A stretch of DNA of 64,000 nucleotides from Lucinisca nassula. Taxonomy: Eukaryota > Mollusca > Bivalvia > Lucinida > Lucinidae. This document shows, piece after piece, positions 43,480-54,517 of this stretch; positions within the stretch are counted from its first letter, which is position 1; every line of letters begins with the position of its first letter. The notes under the pieces were generated by a model. The model did not search any database. It was given only the letters and a program-made list of their open reading frames with translations, and was not told the origin of the DNA. Location of the stretch: positions 17,271-81,270 of the forward strand of contig CAUZLF010000231.1 in NCBI GenBank assembly GCA_963580285.1, read 5' to 3'. A program made the position numbers and the translations under genes.

Positions 43480-43640
43480 TGCTGAATATTCAAATATGCC
43501 ACACCCACTACTGATTATCAACCAATCAGATTACTTGATGCAAATTATTGCAGGAAATTCACAATCTGAATGACAAACAATGTAGATCCTGATCAGATGG
43601 CTTCGTCAGAAGCCATCTGATCTGGATCTTCATTGTTTGG
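43480..43640. repeat. hairpin family E, second tip type
   Basis: GATCCTGATCAGATGGCTTC and AGAAGCCATCTGATCTGGATC form a hairpin at 43582-43629; the same tip occurs at 48865-48908. 43677-43800 next to it belongs to repeat J. Confidence 0.6.
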
Positions 43641-44084
43641 AAAATAAGGCATATCCGGGAACAGCAGGACAAGGGTTAAGACCACCTAAAATCGAGGCAC
43701 AGCTTATTGAGAAGATTTCTGTTTTTCTTTGTATTTCTTCACCCAGTGTCTCTTTAGAAAAGATCACCTTTGGAACTGTCCCCTTTGAACAGTTGCATGA
43801 TCATTGTCTGCAATATGTTGGACTTAACACGTCTATCATTCAACACAATGCGATTTATTGTCTCAACCTGAGCCTACTCAACTGTGGAGCATTATCAGTT
43901 CTCTCATTGCCTTGCTTGAAGTCAGCAACCCACAGTGGTATAGAAAGGAGAGTTTTTTCACCTGTCATGGTGACCATTCCATTCATATTAAGGTATTTGT
44001 TTCGTATCAAATGTGTGTCATCTGTAGATAAATAAGAACGATGGATAACGGTTTCAGACAAAACAGTTTTGAAATGGTCCTAAG

Positions 44085-44388
44085 ACGCCCCCGCCCATAG
44101 GGGCTTGAAGAAATATATGGGCTGCATGATGCTTCCACGCAGAGCTGAATCCGGCCCGCACACTAGTACTGGTAAACCGCTGAGAGGATCTAAGCCTGTC
44201 CAGGAACCGCGGTGCGAGGCGGACCGTCCATGCTAATAAACCCTATTGGTTTCATTGGGCGACAGGGCTTGAGATGTCATTTCATCTCAATGTTGGGTAA
44301 AAATCCCACAAAATTGGAAGCAACGTCTCCAAAATGACCTTTACAGTGTTGACGGGGACGTTAAACCTCAAATCAACCAACCAACCAA
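44085..44388 (+). mobile_element. SINE family B, near complete
   Basis: Starts CCCCGCCCATAGGGGCTTGA; tail ends in CAACCAACCAACC rather than CAAA. 43801-44084 before it shows no supported gene. Confidence 0.8.
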
Positions 44389-44595
44389 AATGGTCCTAAG
44401 TATTGGGACAGATTGGCATAAGCAAACAAACAGTGCAGACCTGGGTCTACACTATTTGCTAACCCGTCTACACCTTTTGGACTCCTTGCTGGATCATGAA
44501 ACAAATTGGTTAAACTTTTAGGAGAATTACAGCAAATCCTCAAGGTGTCCAAACTTTTAGGATTTTTACGGTACGCTCCATAACATGTTTCATTG

Positions 44596-44944
44596 TACAG
44601 TCGACCTTCGATGGCTCGAACCCCTTTGGGACCATGAAAATTAATTCGAGACAGGGGTAGTTCGAGCCACTGAGGTTACTGCCAGGAGGCATAACAAGAT
44701 ACTTTTTAACATCTTTTCGGTGTTCTGTAATGAAAATGTATGCTGTGTGTACTCATTAGAATCGCCTCATCGAGGCGATTCTAATGAGTACACACAGCAT
44801 ACATTTGCAAGATAAAAGACTAAACTCTCCTTAATTAACCCCAATATTTCTTATGTAGAGGATTTCCATAGGGGCTCAAGAATGGGTTCGACACATCCAT
44901 GGTAAACGGGTCATCGGTGTTCGAGCTTTCGAAGTTCTACTGTA
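44596..44944. repeat. MITE family G carrying the HP hairpin tip
   Basis: Terminal inverted repeats TACAGTCGACCTTCGATGGC and, from the other end, TACAGTAGAACTTCGAAAGC. The centre (44736-44804) is a 69-nt palindrome with GTGTACTCATTAGAATCGCC. TA at both ends fits a Tc1/mariner-type MITE (inference). Second copy 54518-54896. Confidence 0.75.
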
Positions 44945-44949
44945 TTATA

Positions 44950-45223
44950 TTATGATAACACTCCCGTGCGGCAGTGCATTTTTTTTTTCACATCTCAAAA
45001 ATTGCTACCTTTCTCATGAAAATCCGTGATAATTTTTCTTATTTATACTGCAAAATTGTGGGTACTCGTAAGAACTGCCTCATTGAGGCGACTAACAAGT
45101 ACCCACAACCTATGGCTTGGAGCAGAAATACGAAATATAATGTACACCCCTGTAAACACCAGTGTTCTCCATATATAATTGGGGTTTAGTGGGTGTTCAT
45201 TTCACGGACTTGTTAACGTGATG
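44950..45223. repeat. hairpin element HP2
   Basis: Left end TTATGATAACACTCCCGTGC, core TTGTGGGTACTCGTAAGAAC / CGACTAACAAGTACCCACAA, right end TTCACGGACTTGTTAACGTG then ATG. Confidence 0.7.
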
Positions 45224-45454
45224 TAAACTCTACAGACACAAATTTGGTTTTGAAGGATATATAGAAATAGGTTAATTCGGGCTGAAAATATCAATGGCGC
45301 AGTTAAAACGAGCACGTGCACTCTGTTGTTTTGGAACAGACATCAGGAAAATATATTTTTGTTTTCAACTCCACATATGGAGATGTTGCACACGGATGTT
45401 TTATTTTAACGCGCTGCATAGGCCTTGCCCGACGAAAGCTAACATTAGTTGGGC

Positions 45455-46015
45455 CCACCTCGCCCATCGGGGCTTGGAGAAATACATTGTAGATTGAGCT
45501 GCACATTGCTTTTGTGCAGACCTGAAACTGACGGAAAAACTGATTAGAAGGTCTAAGACTTGGCAAAGTGGTGCGAATCGACTGCTTTGTTTTGTTTGTT
45601 TGAGGTTTAACGTCCCTGTAAACACTGTAAAGGTCATTTTGGAGACGCTGCATCCAATTTTGTGGGAATTTTACCCGACATTGAGATGAAATGACATCTC
45701 AAACCCTGCCGCCCAATGAAACCAACAGGGTTTATATGCATGGGCGGTCCGACTCGCTTTGCCTGGGCAGGCTAAGATCCTCTATGCGGTTTACCAGTAC
45801 TCGTGTGCGGGTCGGATTCAGCTCTGCGTGGAAGCATCATGCAACCCATATATTTCTTCAAGCCCCGATGGGCGGGGGCGTGCGAATCGGACTGCACATG
45901 TATTATAATCTCTACGGTTTCTTTTGGCGGTAGGGCTTGAGATGTCATTTCAACAACGTCTCCAAAATGACCTAAGTACTGTTGATGGGGACATAAAACC
46001 TCGACACGAACAAAC
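45455..46015. mobile_element. SINE family B cluster
   Basis: A 5' piece (+) at 45455-45570, an inverted full-length copy at 45590-45875 ending GCCCCGATGGGCGGGGGCG, and a truncated direct copy at 45878-46015. Confidence 0.7.
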
Positions 46016-46119
46016 CAGTTGGGCACCCCAAAGCCGTGAGACGTACATCGCCGCCGACAGATACCACCTCAAAATACGATAAATTCATACCATCAGTGAC
46101 GTCTTTCATGTGAATCTTG

Positions 46120-46500
46120 CATTTTTCAGATGGAAAAGAAATGACATTTCCCTTACTTCTGCTCCAAAAATAGATTGTTGGTGCTCGTAAGAGACGTCTC
46201 AGAGGCGATTCTAACGAGACCCCAACTCCTACCCCGCCAACCTACGTTTTTTTTTTTGTTTTTTTTTTTTTTTTTCTCTCAGAAGTATGGAAATAATGAA
46301 AACCATGTTAACCTTTTTTGTACCAAATGGAATCTTCCTCTTTATATATAGCATTAGCTTATTCCAAAATTTAGGGCTGACAGGCTGTGTTATCTTTAAA
46401 ATTTATTTGGAAAATAGCTGAACTTTTTGCAAATAGTGTGTTTGCCAGGGTACCCGTTTTGGGGTTTCGGGTACAGAATGGGATAACCCTACTTGCCGCG
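46120..46500. repeat. HP fragment and family E copy
   Basis: 46140-46225 is a HP core (GATTGTTGGTGCTCGTAAGA). 46308-46496 is family E: GTACCAAATGGAATCTTCCT to GGGTTTCGGGTACAGAATGG. Confidence 0.55.
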
Positions 46501-46689
46501 GGGTTAACGAGTGTGTCCGGTACGCGAACTTACTAACATTAAGCGTATATCAAGCCAGCGCATGACCAATCCCACAGTAAGACCTGTTGGATCTGCTAAG
46601 ACTTAGATCATTCTGCGCATCCTCCCTGTCTGGCAAGAGAGTTTCGCTTATCTGTTTTCATTACGATATCACAGTCGTGTAACATCCAA

Positions 46690-46814
46690 GCAGGCACATG
46701 ACGTAATTGTGACGTCAAATCAACGTCAGTACAAAGTCATTTATGCAACGTCACATCTACGTCGGTGGCACCGACGTTGACTTGACGTTACCCCAGCGAC
46801 GTGTGCCTTCTGGG
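46690..46814. repeat. GACGTCA-rich short MITE
   Basis: 125 bp, ends GCAGGCACATGACGT and ACGTGTGCCTTCTGGG; inner CTACGTCGGTGGCACCGACG palindrome. Homologous to 61227-61353. Confidence 0.65.
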
Positions 46815-46829
46815 ATAGTACATTCTGCC

Positions 46830-47275
46830 GTACCTCCAAAATGGTTAATTTTCTGAATAACATCTCTGATATTTTCCTTATTTTACGTAAGGGGAATGGG
46901 AACACCTGGAAGGGAGACAACTTTCGGGATTTGCTGTTCGCTTTTCTATAAGCCCTGCCCCACTGATAAAGGGGTCTACTCTTAAAGGAAAGAATTTGCT
47001 CCGCAGGTGCAAATTCTTTCCTTTAATAGTTGATCCCTGCTGACATGTGAGACAAAAATACTTTTGCAGGAGTTGCCTCCCCTGATGGTGTTCCCATCCC
47101 CCTTAAGACATAGGTTGTAGGTGCTTGTTAAAACCGCCTCATTGAGGCGTTTCTAACGAGTACTCACAACCTATGTCTTGGAGCAAAAATAAAAATAATG
47201 AAAACGAACTCATAAACCCCAGTTTTGGGGTTTACGGGGTATTCATTTCAATATATTTTTAGCATGATGTGGATT
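46830..47275. repeat. HP2 interrupted by palindromic element K
   Basis: HP2 arms at 46830-46893 (CTCCAAAATGGTTAATTTTC) and 47104-47275 (core TTGTAGGTGCTTGTTAAAAC). Element K (about 46894-47101) starts GGGGAATGGGAACACC and ends GGTGTTCCCATCCCC, with a TAAG direct repeat on both sides and an inner hairpin AAAGGAAAGAATTTGC / GCAAATTCTTTCCTTT. Confidence 0.7.
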
Positions 47276-47410
47276 GCCTGATAACTATAGAAGATACCTG
47301 CGAGCAGCGAAGACCCTGATCAGACTGCATGCGGGTCCGAGTCTTCACTGGCCATGACAACAATATGATTTCTAATGAAAATCTTTTAGAACTTCAGTGT
47401 CAATAAAGAC

Positions 47411-47696
47411 GCATCACGAAAACGCACCTATACAATTTTGACCCTCAAACCCCACTTTGATATGGTAGAACTTGGGTTTACAGGGTTGTAAATTATTTTT
47501 CTTGTTTCTGCTCTAAAATATAGATTGTGGGTACTCGTTAGAACCGCCTCGATGAGGCGGTTCTAACGTGTACCCACAATCTATATTTTGAGCAGAAGTA
47601 AGAAAAATATCACAATTTTTCTTCTTAAAATTTTAGATTTTTGGCGAAAAAAATTTACAATGTATTTGTATAGGCGTGTTTTCGTAATGTAAAATT
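47411..47696. repeat. hairpin element HP1, well preserved
   Basis: Ends CATCACGAAAACGCACCTAT and TATAGGCGTGTTTTCGTAATG-like. Central hairpin 47501-47602: arms of about 49 nt around a GAT loop, nearly perfect. Confidence 0.8.
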
Positions 47697-47699
47697 GTT

Positions 47700-48290
47700 A
47701 AATGCTAAGGAATGGACTTTACAAGAGTGACCATTTGATATTAAATTTATTAAACTCAGTAAAGGCTTGTTTCATAATTTTTTTATGAAATGATCTCATA
47801 TGAAATGACTACTCCTGTAAAGTTACTTTAGCACCATGAAATGCCCCTCAAGAAAAAAGAGGTATAAAAATTTAAAAGCTTAAAAACTATATATTCAAAC
47901 TTCACAAATCGATTTCATAAACAATCGTGACTAGTCACCCAAATCGTTTTAAAACAAAACCCCAATAAAAAGAGATATTTGGTTTTAAAAAATATTTAAA
48001 GAGAGTATATCTGATTAACCTTTGAAAAACAAAAGCGTAAACTATGCGAAAATTATGATTTGGTGTTTACCTTTTGTGCAATGAAGTTAAAAATGTCAAC
48101 TTTCACATTTTCTTCTTCTTTTCCTGACCAAAATTTAATTTCATAATTAATCAGAAACTTTGTGATACAAAAATGGATCCATGTTTAACTGTTAAACAAA
48201 AGGACATTTTAGTGCATTGAAGACAGAATAAGATAAGTAAAAAAACACGATTAAAAACAACTGTGCAAAGCTTTAGGATAATACATCCGT
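47700..48290. other. AT-rich, no recognised element
   Basis: No frame with a domain and no repeat shared with the window. Confidence 0.35.
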
Positions 48291-48293
48291 ACG

Positions 48294-48760
48294 CATCACG
48301 AAAACATAATTTTGATCCCCCCTCCCCTTAAACCCCACTTTTGTATAGTAAGACTGGGTTTTTTCTTATTTCTGCTCAAAACAAGAGATTGTGCGCACTC
48401 GTTAGAACCGCCTCGCCGAGGCGGTTCTAACGAGTTCGGTTCTAACGAGTTCCCACAATCTCTTGTTTTGAGCAGTAATATGAGAAATAGCCGAATTTAA
48501 ATATGTTTGAAAAGGCGTTTTTCGTGATGATTTCATATTATTTCGTGGTTCCAAATCGTGCGGTGGACATTTTTTTCTGATGAAAATTTGTGATATTTTT
48601 CTTAATTCTGCTTCAAACACAGATCGTGGGTGCTCGTTAGAACCACCTCGATCTGTTTTAGAACAAAAGTAAGAAAAATAATGACATAACTTTTCTCTCT
48701 ATAAGGTGTTAACAGGGGTTGTAATTTCACGGACATGTAGCGACGTTGACTGGCTTTCCC
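48294..48760. repeat. HP1 followed by decayed HP
   Basis: 48294-48535: CATCACGAAAACAT end, core with a duplicated GGTTCTAACGAGTTC arm, AAGGCGTTTTTCGTGATG end. 48536-48760 is a second, weaker copy. Confidence 0.65.
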
Positions 48761-48834
48761 CAAGTCAGATAAAGTACATGTAAAATATCAAAATCAAAAG
48801 CAAAAGAGCTTTTAACTCTTATCATGCTGTTCGC

Positions 48835-48925
48835 GACAACCCCTATCTTTGGAAACAGTGTAGATCCAGATCAGATGGCTTCTGAAGAAGCCATCTGATC
48901 AGGATCTACACTGACATTCAATTCA
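48835..48925. repeat. hairpin family E, second tip type
   Basis: AACAGTGTAGATCCAGATC, ATGGCTTCTGAAGAAGCCAT, GATCAGGATCTACACTG: near-perfect hairpin 100 bp upstream of the TRIM-like start codon. Confidence 0.7.
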
Positions 48926-49025
48926 TGAATTTGTAGGAATAAATTACATCAAGTAAATTGATTGGTTCAAAGTCAGAAATGGGTGTGGCTTAACTGAATA
49001 TTCAGCAAGAGAAGGGTTAAAAAAG

Positions 49026-49296
49026 ATGTCATCACGAGCAACACCGCGATCATCCCGCAGGACGCCAACAAGTCGCCCACCATCTTCGGTAAGAAGTCGA
49101 CCACCTTCCTCCGTCAGAGGTGGAGCAAAGTCACGTACTGGCGGTAAACAGCCGGAAGTTGTATGTTCGATGTGCGGTAAACACGATAAGTCTCTGGCGC
49201 AGCTACCATGCAAACATCATTACTGTCTCAACTGCCTCAACAAATGTCCGGTTAAGAGCGTGAAGGAGCAAGCCACTAGTAAAAGGAGCACAAAAG
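49026..49296 (+). CDS. TRIM-like RING/B-box/NHL protein, exon 1 of 4
   Basis: The joined coding sequence is 49026-49296, 51320-51478, 56144-56253 and 58864-61191: 2868 bases, 955 residues. This exon gives residues 1-90. Residues 1-40 are basic, Ser/Arg/Pro-rich and likely disordered. Residues 47-75 are RING-like: C47-x2-C50-x11-C62-x-H64-x2-C67-x2-C70-x3-C74-P. The last cysteine of a normal RING is not seen, so ubiquitin-ligase activity is doubtful. Donor GTATGT, phase 1. Proteins of this layout act as cytoplasmic ubiquitin ligases or adaptors and are expanded in bivalves. The start is the only ATG ahead of the basic leader; an upstream noncoding exon cannot be excluded. Confidence 0.75.
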
Positions 49297-49321
49297 GTAT
49301 GTTGCATTATGGTGAACTAGA

Positions 49322-49564
49322 TTAAGACCACCTAAGACTAAATTAAGATTAAATCTGCTTTTAAAACCTTATTGAGAGTTACAAGGTGGTTAAGCTATTC
49401 TTTCTTTCCGTTTTCTAACCCCAGTGTCTCCTAATAAGAGACCACCTTTGCACAGTTCAAAGTTGTCCTAAAGTCTACTTTTGGACTGTTCAAAAGTGTT
49501 CTTAGAGTCTTAAAGACCACTTTTAACAGTCCCAAAGGTGATCTTAATATAGGAATTTTACTGT
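49322..49564. repeat. repeat J
   Basis: TTAAGACCACCTAAGACTAA start, GTGTCTCCTAATAAGAGACC, AAAGACCACTTTTAACAGTC, GGAATTTTACTGTA end. Related pieces at 43677-43800 and 56035-56115. Confidence 0.5.
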
Positions 49565-49639
49565 ATAAAGATAAAACACCTTTGTGATTTCGGTGAGTCT
49601 GCAAAACTGTCATACGAGTATATGTCGTATTTTTCTTAT

Positions 49640-49900
49640 TGTGCGAGAAGCTTAATAGATTGCGGAAAGCTCATTAGAGACGCCCCAATGAGACAGATAT
49701 AGCGAGCACCTGCGGTCTATATTTATGAGCGGAAGGGGTACGGGGAATGATTAGGGTAACACATCCGTGTGACATAGTGCATTCTCAAAAGGCTGGTATC
49801 TTTTTTAGTAAACCTTCCGATATTCGCTTGAAATATAAATCTTTGGTGCTCGTTAATCCCGTTAGGCAGTTCTAACGGGTACCCACAATCTATATCTATA
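49640..49900. repeat. decayed hairpin element
   Basis: GAAAGCTCATTAGAGACGCC, CACATCCGTGTGACATAGTG and GCAGTTCTAACGGGTACCCA are HP2 blocks in disturbed order. Confidence 0.45.
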
Positions 49901-50049
49901 AGCAATAATAAAGGCAATTTTATATACCCTGATCAACTCCAGGTTTTCTCTGAAAAGTTGCGTCTTCAATGGCATTTTTCTTCTGAATTAGTACTGTGAT
50001 GTACATGTTTCTGATCCTACTCTTCTCCGAATGTTTTCTTCTATGTGAG

Positions 50050-50345
50050 TTTGTTTGAATAGGGGTTTAACGTCCCTGTCAACACTATGTAGGTCATTTT
50101 GGAGACGTTGCTTCCACTTTTGTGGCACTTTTACCCGACATTGAGTTGAAATGACATACCAAACCCTGCCGCCCAATGAAACCAGAAGGCTTATATGCAT
50201 TGGACGATCTGACTCGCACCGCGTTGCCTGGGCAGGCTCAGACCTTCTAAGCGGTTTACCAGTACTCGTGTGTGGTCAGATTCAGCTCTGCGTGGAAGTA
50301 CCATGCAGCCCAATCTATTTCTCCAAGCCCCGATGGGCGGGGGCG
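50050..50345 (-). mobile_element. SINE family B, near complete
   Basis: Minus strand from CGCCCCCGCCCATCGGGGCT to the tail near 50053. In intron 1 of the TRIM-like gene, antisense to it. Confidence 0.8.
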
Positions 50346-50461
50346 AAGTCTTCTATTTGAGACTATTCATAAAGAAAGCGTTTGCTTTCGTCGGGACACA
50401 TGCTATACAAATTGCGATTTAGAGGGGTGTTCATTTCACGGACTTGTTAACGTGATGGAGT

Positions 50462-50632
50462 GAGTTTTATTTATTTTTATTTATTTATTTTATATTTTAT
50501 TTTATTATTTTTTTTGGGGGATCCCGAAATTAACCCCGTTTACATTATTTATTTATTTTATATTTTATTTTATTATTTTTTGGGGATCCCGAAATTAAAC
50601 CGTTTACATTTATGGCGGTCTGTTTTTTTTTG

Positions 50633-50664
<32 letters not shown>

Positions 50665-50680
50665 TTTTGTCACGTGTTTA
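50462..50680. repeat. AT-rich tandem duplication
   Basis: ATTTATTTATTTTATATTTT...GGGGATCCCGAAATTAA occurs twice (about 50466-50545 and 50548-50611), followed by poly-T and (ATT)n. Confidence 0.65.
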
Positions 50681-50909
50681 TCGGCTTACGAAGAATGGGT
50701 ACACTTTCAAACTCTTTCTAATTCTTAAAATAGTTTTGTCTCCTATCCTCCTAACAGAATTTTAACCTTCAGGCATAAATCCTTTCTTTTAAGAGTTGAC
50801 CCATGTATCACCTTTGCGATGTATTTTAACCGTTGGGTTGCCAATCACAACAATTGCAGTATGTGGTTGTTTTGAAAGTAGTGTGGACCAAGATGAGCAG
50901 TATGACAGG

Positions 50910-51090
50910 ATCCATTCACCATATTTTCATTATTTGCTGGCTCCCAGCTTGCACATTGTCAATATTGGAAAAACAGGTAACCAGACCCCCCTGACCTTTT
51001 AAGGTCAGGGGGGTCTGGTTACCTGTTTTTCCAACACTGATAAGCTGCAGACTAGGAACCAGCAGGTAATGCAAATAAGGTGAATACTGT
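50910..51090. repeat. long palindrome
   Basis: Arms of about 85-90 bp. The inner 32 bp (50967-50998: GGAAAAACAGGTAACCAGAC to CCTGACCTT) is mirrored without error by AAGGTCAG to CTGTTTTTCC across a two-base spacer; the outer part matches imperfectly (ATTCACC, TTTGCTGG). Confidence 0.8.
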
Positions 51091-51319
51091 TTGCATGTAC
51101 GCAAAAATATATTTGATAAAGTTTGCATGAAGATGCAACAGGCGACATGAACAGACGGCAACTAAATAGAGTTGACGGGATGTCAAACCTCAATTCAAAC
51201 AAACAAAATCTTCAAATGCAGAATTTCTTCTCATCCAACGGGTTAAAACCTTTAGAATAGAATTTCGTTTATGGTTCCTCATTTTAGAAGTTTTTTCTTT
51301 ATTTATCTATTTCTGACAG

Positions 51320-51478
51320 GTTCACAAAGGGGCGGACGAAAAACTCCATTAGTGGCAGTAAAAGATTATGAATGTATTGTTTGTGAAAGAGAGAAGAACG
51401 CTAAATCTTCAGGTGACCATGGCGACAATGGCGAGTGTGCACCGTGCAAGTTTGAAGACAAAACAACACCTGCATCTG
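51320..51478 (+). CDS. TRIM-like protein, exon 2 of 4
   Basis: Residues 91-143, phase 1 on both sides (acceptor TTTCTGACAG, donor GTAAAT). It begins B-box 1: C109-x2-C112, then C130-x2-C133 (GECAPC). A stop follows at once if the donor is not used (GGTAAATAG), so retention would give a RING-only protein of 145 residues. Confidence 0.7.
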
Positions 51479-51599
51479 GTAAATAGAGATTATGACATGG
51501 GGTTTTCGTGATCGGGACTTCAAGGGATTGCCCCAGGTCCTACAGGCCTTTTGGCGTTCACTTTTTTTTTTCTTTCTGGTCCTTCGGTTGATGACAAAT

Positions 51600-51740
51600 A
51601 CCGCATGTAATGCGGTCACATGTGAGACGCCATGTTATGCAACGGAAGGTCAGATGGTTTTTCTTCGGGTACTGCTGTTTTCGCCCATCTCTGATTAACG
51701 ATGGACTCGAAATAAGTGAAATAATATTTGAAGGGTCATA
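51600..51740 (+). mobile_element. SINE family D, head missing
   Basis: TCACATGTGAGACGCCATGT, GCAACGGAAGGTCAG, CTCTGATTAACGATGGACTC, GGGTCATAAAACC. Confidence 0.6.
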
Positions 51741-51790
51741 AAACCAAATAAAAAAAAACGCATGTTATGATGTTTATCATAAACATATAT

Positions 51791-52059
51791 AAAGTAGTCG
51801 CAGATAAGATTGACTAGGCGGAGCTATCGTTTGTACCTGCCTTAGGAATAGTCCATTAACAAAAAGGTAAACCAAGTCACCCGATTGTGTGAATTCAACT
51901 GTAACACAAGTATAGCTGTGGCGTATATGACAATTTCGTCCGCTTGTAGAAAGCGTGCGAAAGGCGCTCTACCGAATCTTCTGGTGGACTCAGCGAATTT
52001 GACATATATTGACAAAACCTGAATAGCTCCGCCTAGTCAATCCTATCTGCGACTACTTT
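51791..52059. repeat. MITE with long terminal inverted repeats
   Basis: 269 bp. AAAGTAGTCGCAGATAAGAT, TGACTAGGCGGAGCTAT at the left is mirrored at the right with one mismatch over 37 bases. Internal 190 bp has no frame. Single copy here. Confidence 0.75.
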
Positions 52060-52369
52060 GTTTTTATACGTGTACTCATAAAATTTTATTTAAATTGACC
52101 GGAATGTCCTATGTATAGTTAAAAATTCTTCTGACTATTATTAGGCGTTGGGTATTAGTTACGTGCTAACAGAAAAATATGACTTCATACAACAACGTTG
52201 ACTATGCACTATTTTTAATCACAATAAGTGACTGGGTCTGGAGAATTTCGCGTAGTCCGACAAAATGTTTGGACTGATTTTGCGTTATCTGACCGGTTGC
52301 ATTATAAAGGTAAATTTGCTTACACTTGCAGAAAAATGTCAGTATCATAATCCAAATACGCTTCATAGA

Positions 52370-52745
52370 GGATCTTACATGAGTGTTCATGTATTATTGA
52401 ATGTATTAAACGAGTTGAGGAAAAGGGATAAAATGCGAGGCTTTGCCGAGCAATTTATCCCTTTTCCGCAACAAGTTTAATAAATTCTATAATACATGAG
52501 CGCGAATGCAAGATTCTATTTATCATATGACATTTAAAACGCATTTTATTCTCGATTGTTCACAAAAATATCAATATTCCGCCATTAGTAAACGCGAGTC
52601 GTTAAGGACGTCGTACATGTAACGTAACGGGACGTATCTAGCTTATTTGCATATTTAATACACTAGTGGATTATCGAAAATATTACATGGCGTTATTACA
52701 CTCTCAGACGCGACGTCATATGATAAAGGATTTTATGTACATGTG
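52370..52745. repeat. palindromic MITE, family C
   Basis: Inverted relative to 2512-2876; loop reads GCGAGGCTTTGCCGAGC; ends with CAGACGCGACGTCATATGAT. Confidence 0.7.
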
Positions 52746-52911
52746 GCACACGACGTCGAACAGTTGACGTCATACCCTAAGGATGATTTTTGGGTCGACT
52801 GTCGGTGTGGCGCCAGAATGCTATGGAAAGAAGGTTATCTGTAAAAACATGGCACCGAGGTTATAAATCTTTTTCCTGCTCAACTCACTTGAGCATGAAT
52901 TTGTCCTCCTC

Positions 52912-53175
52912 GTAAATCATTACAAAAATACGCCTACATAAATACATTGTAAACTTTACCGCCGAAATAGGGACATTTTTCTTATATCTGTTCTAAAATA
53001 TACATTGTTGGTACTCGTTAGAACCGCCTCATCGAGGCGGTTCTAAGGAGTAGCAACAATCAATATTTTAGAGCAGAAATCAGAAAAATAAGGTTTACCC
53101 CTGTAAACCCCAGTTTTACTATATGAAAGATGGGTTTGAGGGGCTCAAAATTATATAGGTGTGTTTTCGTGATGC
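52912..53175. repeat. hairpin element HP1
   Basis: Ends ATCATTACAAAAATACGCCT and ATAGGTGTGTTTTCGTGATG; hairpin 52980-53085 with tip AGAACCGCCTC-ATC-GAGGCGGTTCT. Confidence 0.8.
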
Positions 53176-53334
53176 TTAAAATGCCAACAATAAATTTATG
53201 AACAGGACAAACGGCATTCTCTGCTGAACTGAAGTAGAAAAATACCTTAACTTCTTTGTATTTTAATTGTATGAGCATTACAAATTTTATGCTCACTTTA
53301 GTTGAGCACGAAAAATTCTTTTATAACCTCGGGA

Positions 53335-54045
53335 CCTGAACTGGGCTTTTGTGCAGAAACACAGGTCGTGTAGACCCAGATCGCAGAACACTGCGTCTGA
53401 TGTGTGTCTGATCAGGGCCTTCACTGTTTGTTAAAAATATGGGAGTCCCAAACTCCAATAAACTCAGCGAGAATTTTGTCACCAGTGCCCTAAACGTAAC
53501 ATTTTGTTGTTGTTTTTTGTTTGATTTGAGGTTTTACGTCCCATTCAACGCTATTTGGGTCATTTTGGTGACTTTGCTTCCAATTATGTGAGACTTTTTT
53601 TTCCTGACATTGAGATGAAATGACATCTCAAGCCTTACCGCCGAAACAAACCAATAGGGCACCACTTTGTTTTGGGCAGGCTTAGACTCTCTATGCGGTT
53701 TACTAATACGCATGTGCGGTCGGTTTCAGCTCTGCGTGGAAGCATCATGCAGCCTAATCTATTCCTCCAAGCCCCGATAGGAGGGACTGAGATATATTTC
53801 ATCTGAATGTCTGGTAAAAATCCCACAAAATTTGAAGCAATGTCCCCAAAATGACCTAAATAGTGTTGTCAGGGACATAATTTAAAATCTCAATTCAAAC
53901 AAAACGTTCACATGCATAATCTGCTGTATAAATTATTTACCTTGTAGTTGTTCTGGATTCTTATCACCACAACAGGAAGTCCCGAAAATAGTCTCCCTTT
54001 GAAAAATAGCGGAAAAATCTGTCAGGTGTTCCCATTCCCCTTAAA
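53335..54045. mobile_element. family E core, SINE B (-) and SINE B tail (+), element K end
   Basis: 53372-53432 family E hairpin; 53520-53775 inverted SINE B; 53776-53900 direct SINE B tail; 53955-54045 ends GGTGTTCCCATTCCCC like element K. Confidence 0.55.
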
Positions 54046-54108
54046 AGCAAGACTAAATATGAGAGCACGAGATCTAGGAAGTTGCTGAGAAAGAAGAGAA
54101 CAAACAAA

Positions 54109-54361
54109 TCATTACGAAAACACGCCTATACAAATACATTGCCACCTTTATCGTCGAAAAAATGAAGATTTTAAGATGAAAAAAATACGATAATTTTCTT
54201 ATTTCTGCTCAAAATATAAACTGTGGGTACTCGTTAGAACCGCCTCATCTATATTTTAGAGCAGAAATAATAAAAATAAGTTTTACCCCTGCAAACCCCA
54301 GTTTTACTATATAAAAGTGGGGTTCAAGGGGGTCAAAATTATATAGGCGTGTTTTCGTGAT
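54109..54361. repeat. hairpin element HP1, half of tip deleted
   Basis: CATTACGAAAACACGCCTAT to TATAGGCGTGTTTTCGTGAT; the right strand of the tip is missing after AACCGCCTCATC. Confidence 0.75.
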
Positions 54362-54517
54362 GGGAATTGATTTTGCTTAAGGTGATACCGTTCTGAAAAA
54401 AAATATTAAACAATCGGTGGCGCTGATTGGTGAGGTTGGGGGGGGGGGGGGGGGGGGTCTTTCATCGCGTTTGCTTCTGAGTAGCTTCTTCTGTCTTCGT
54501 TGAACAGTTTCTTTAAA

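Noticed and set aside
43637..44035. 132-codon frame
   Set aside because: Starts inside a family E hairpin and overlaps repeat J; no domain on either strand.
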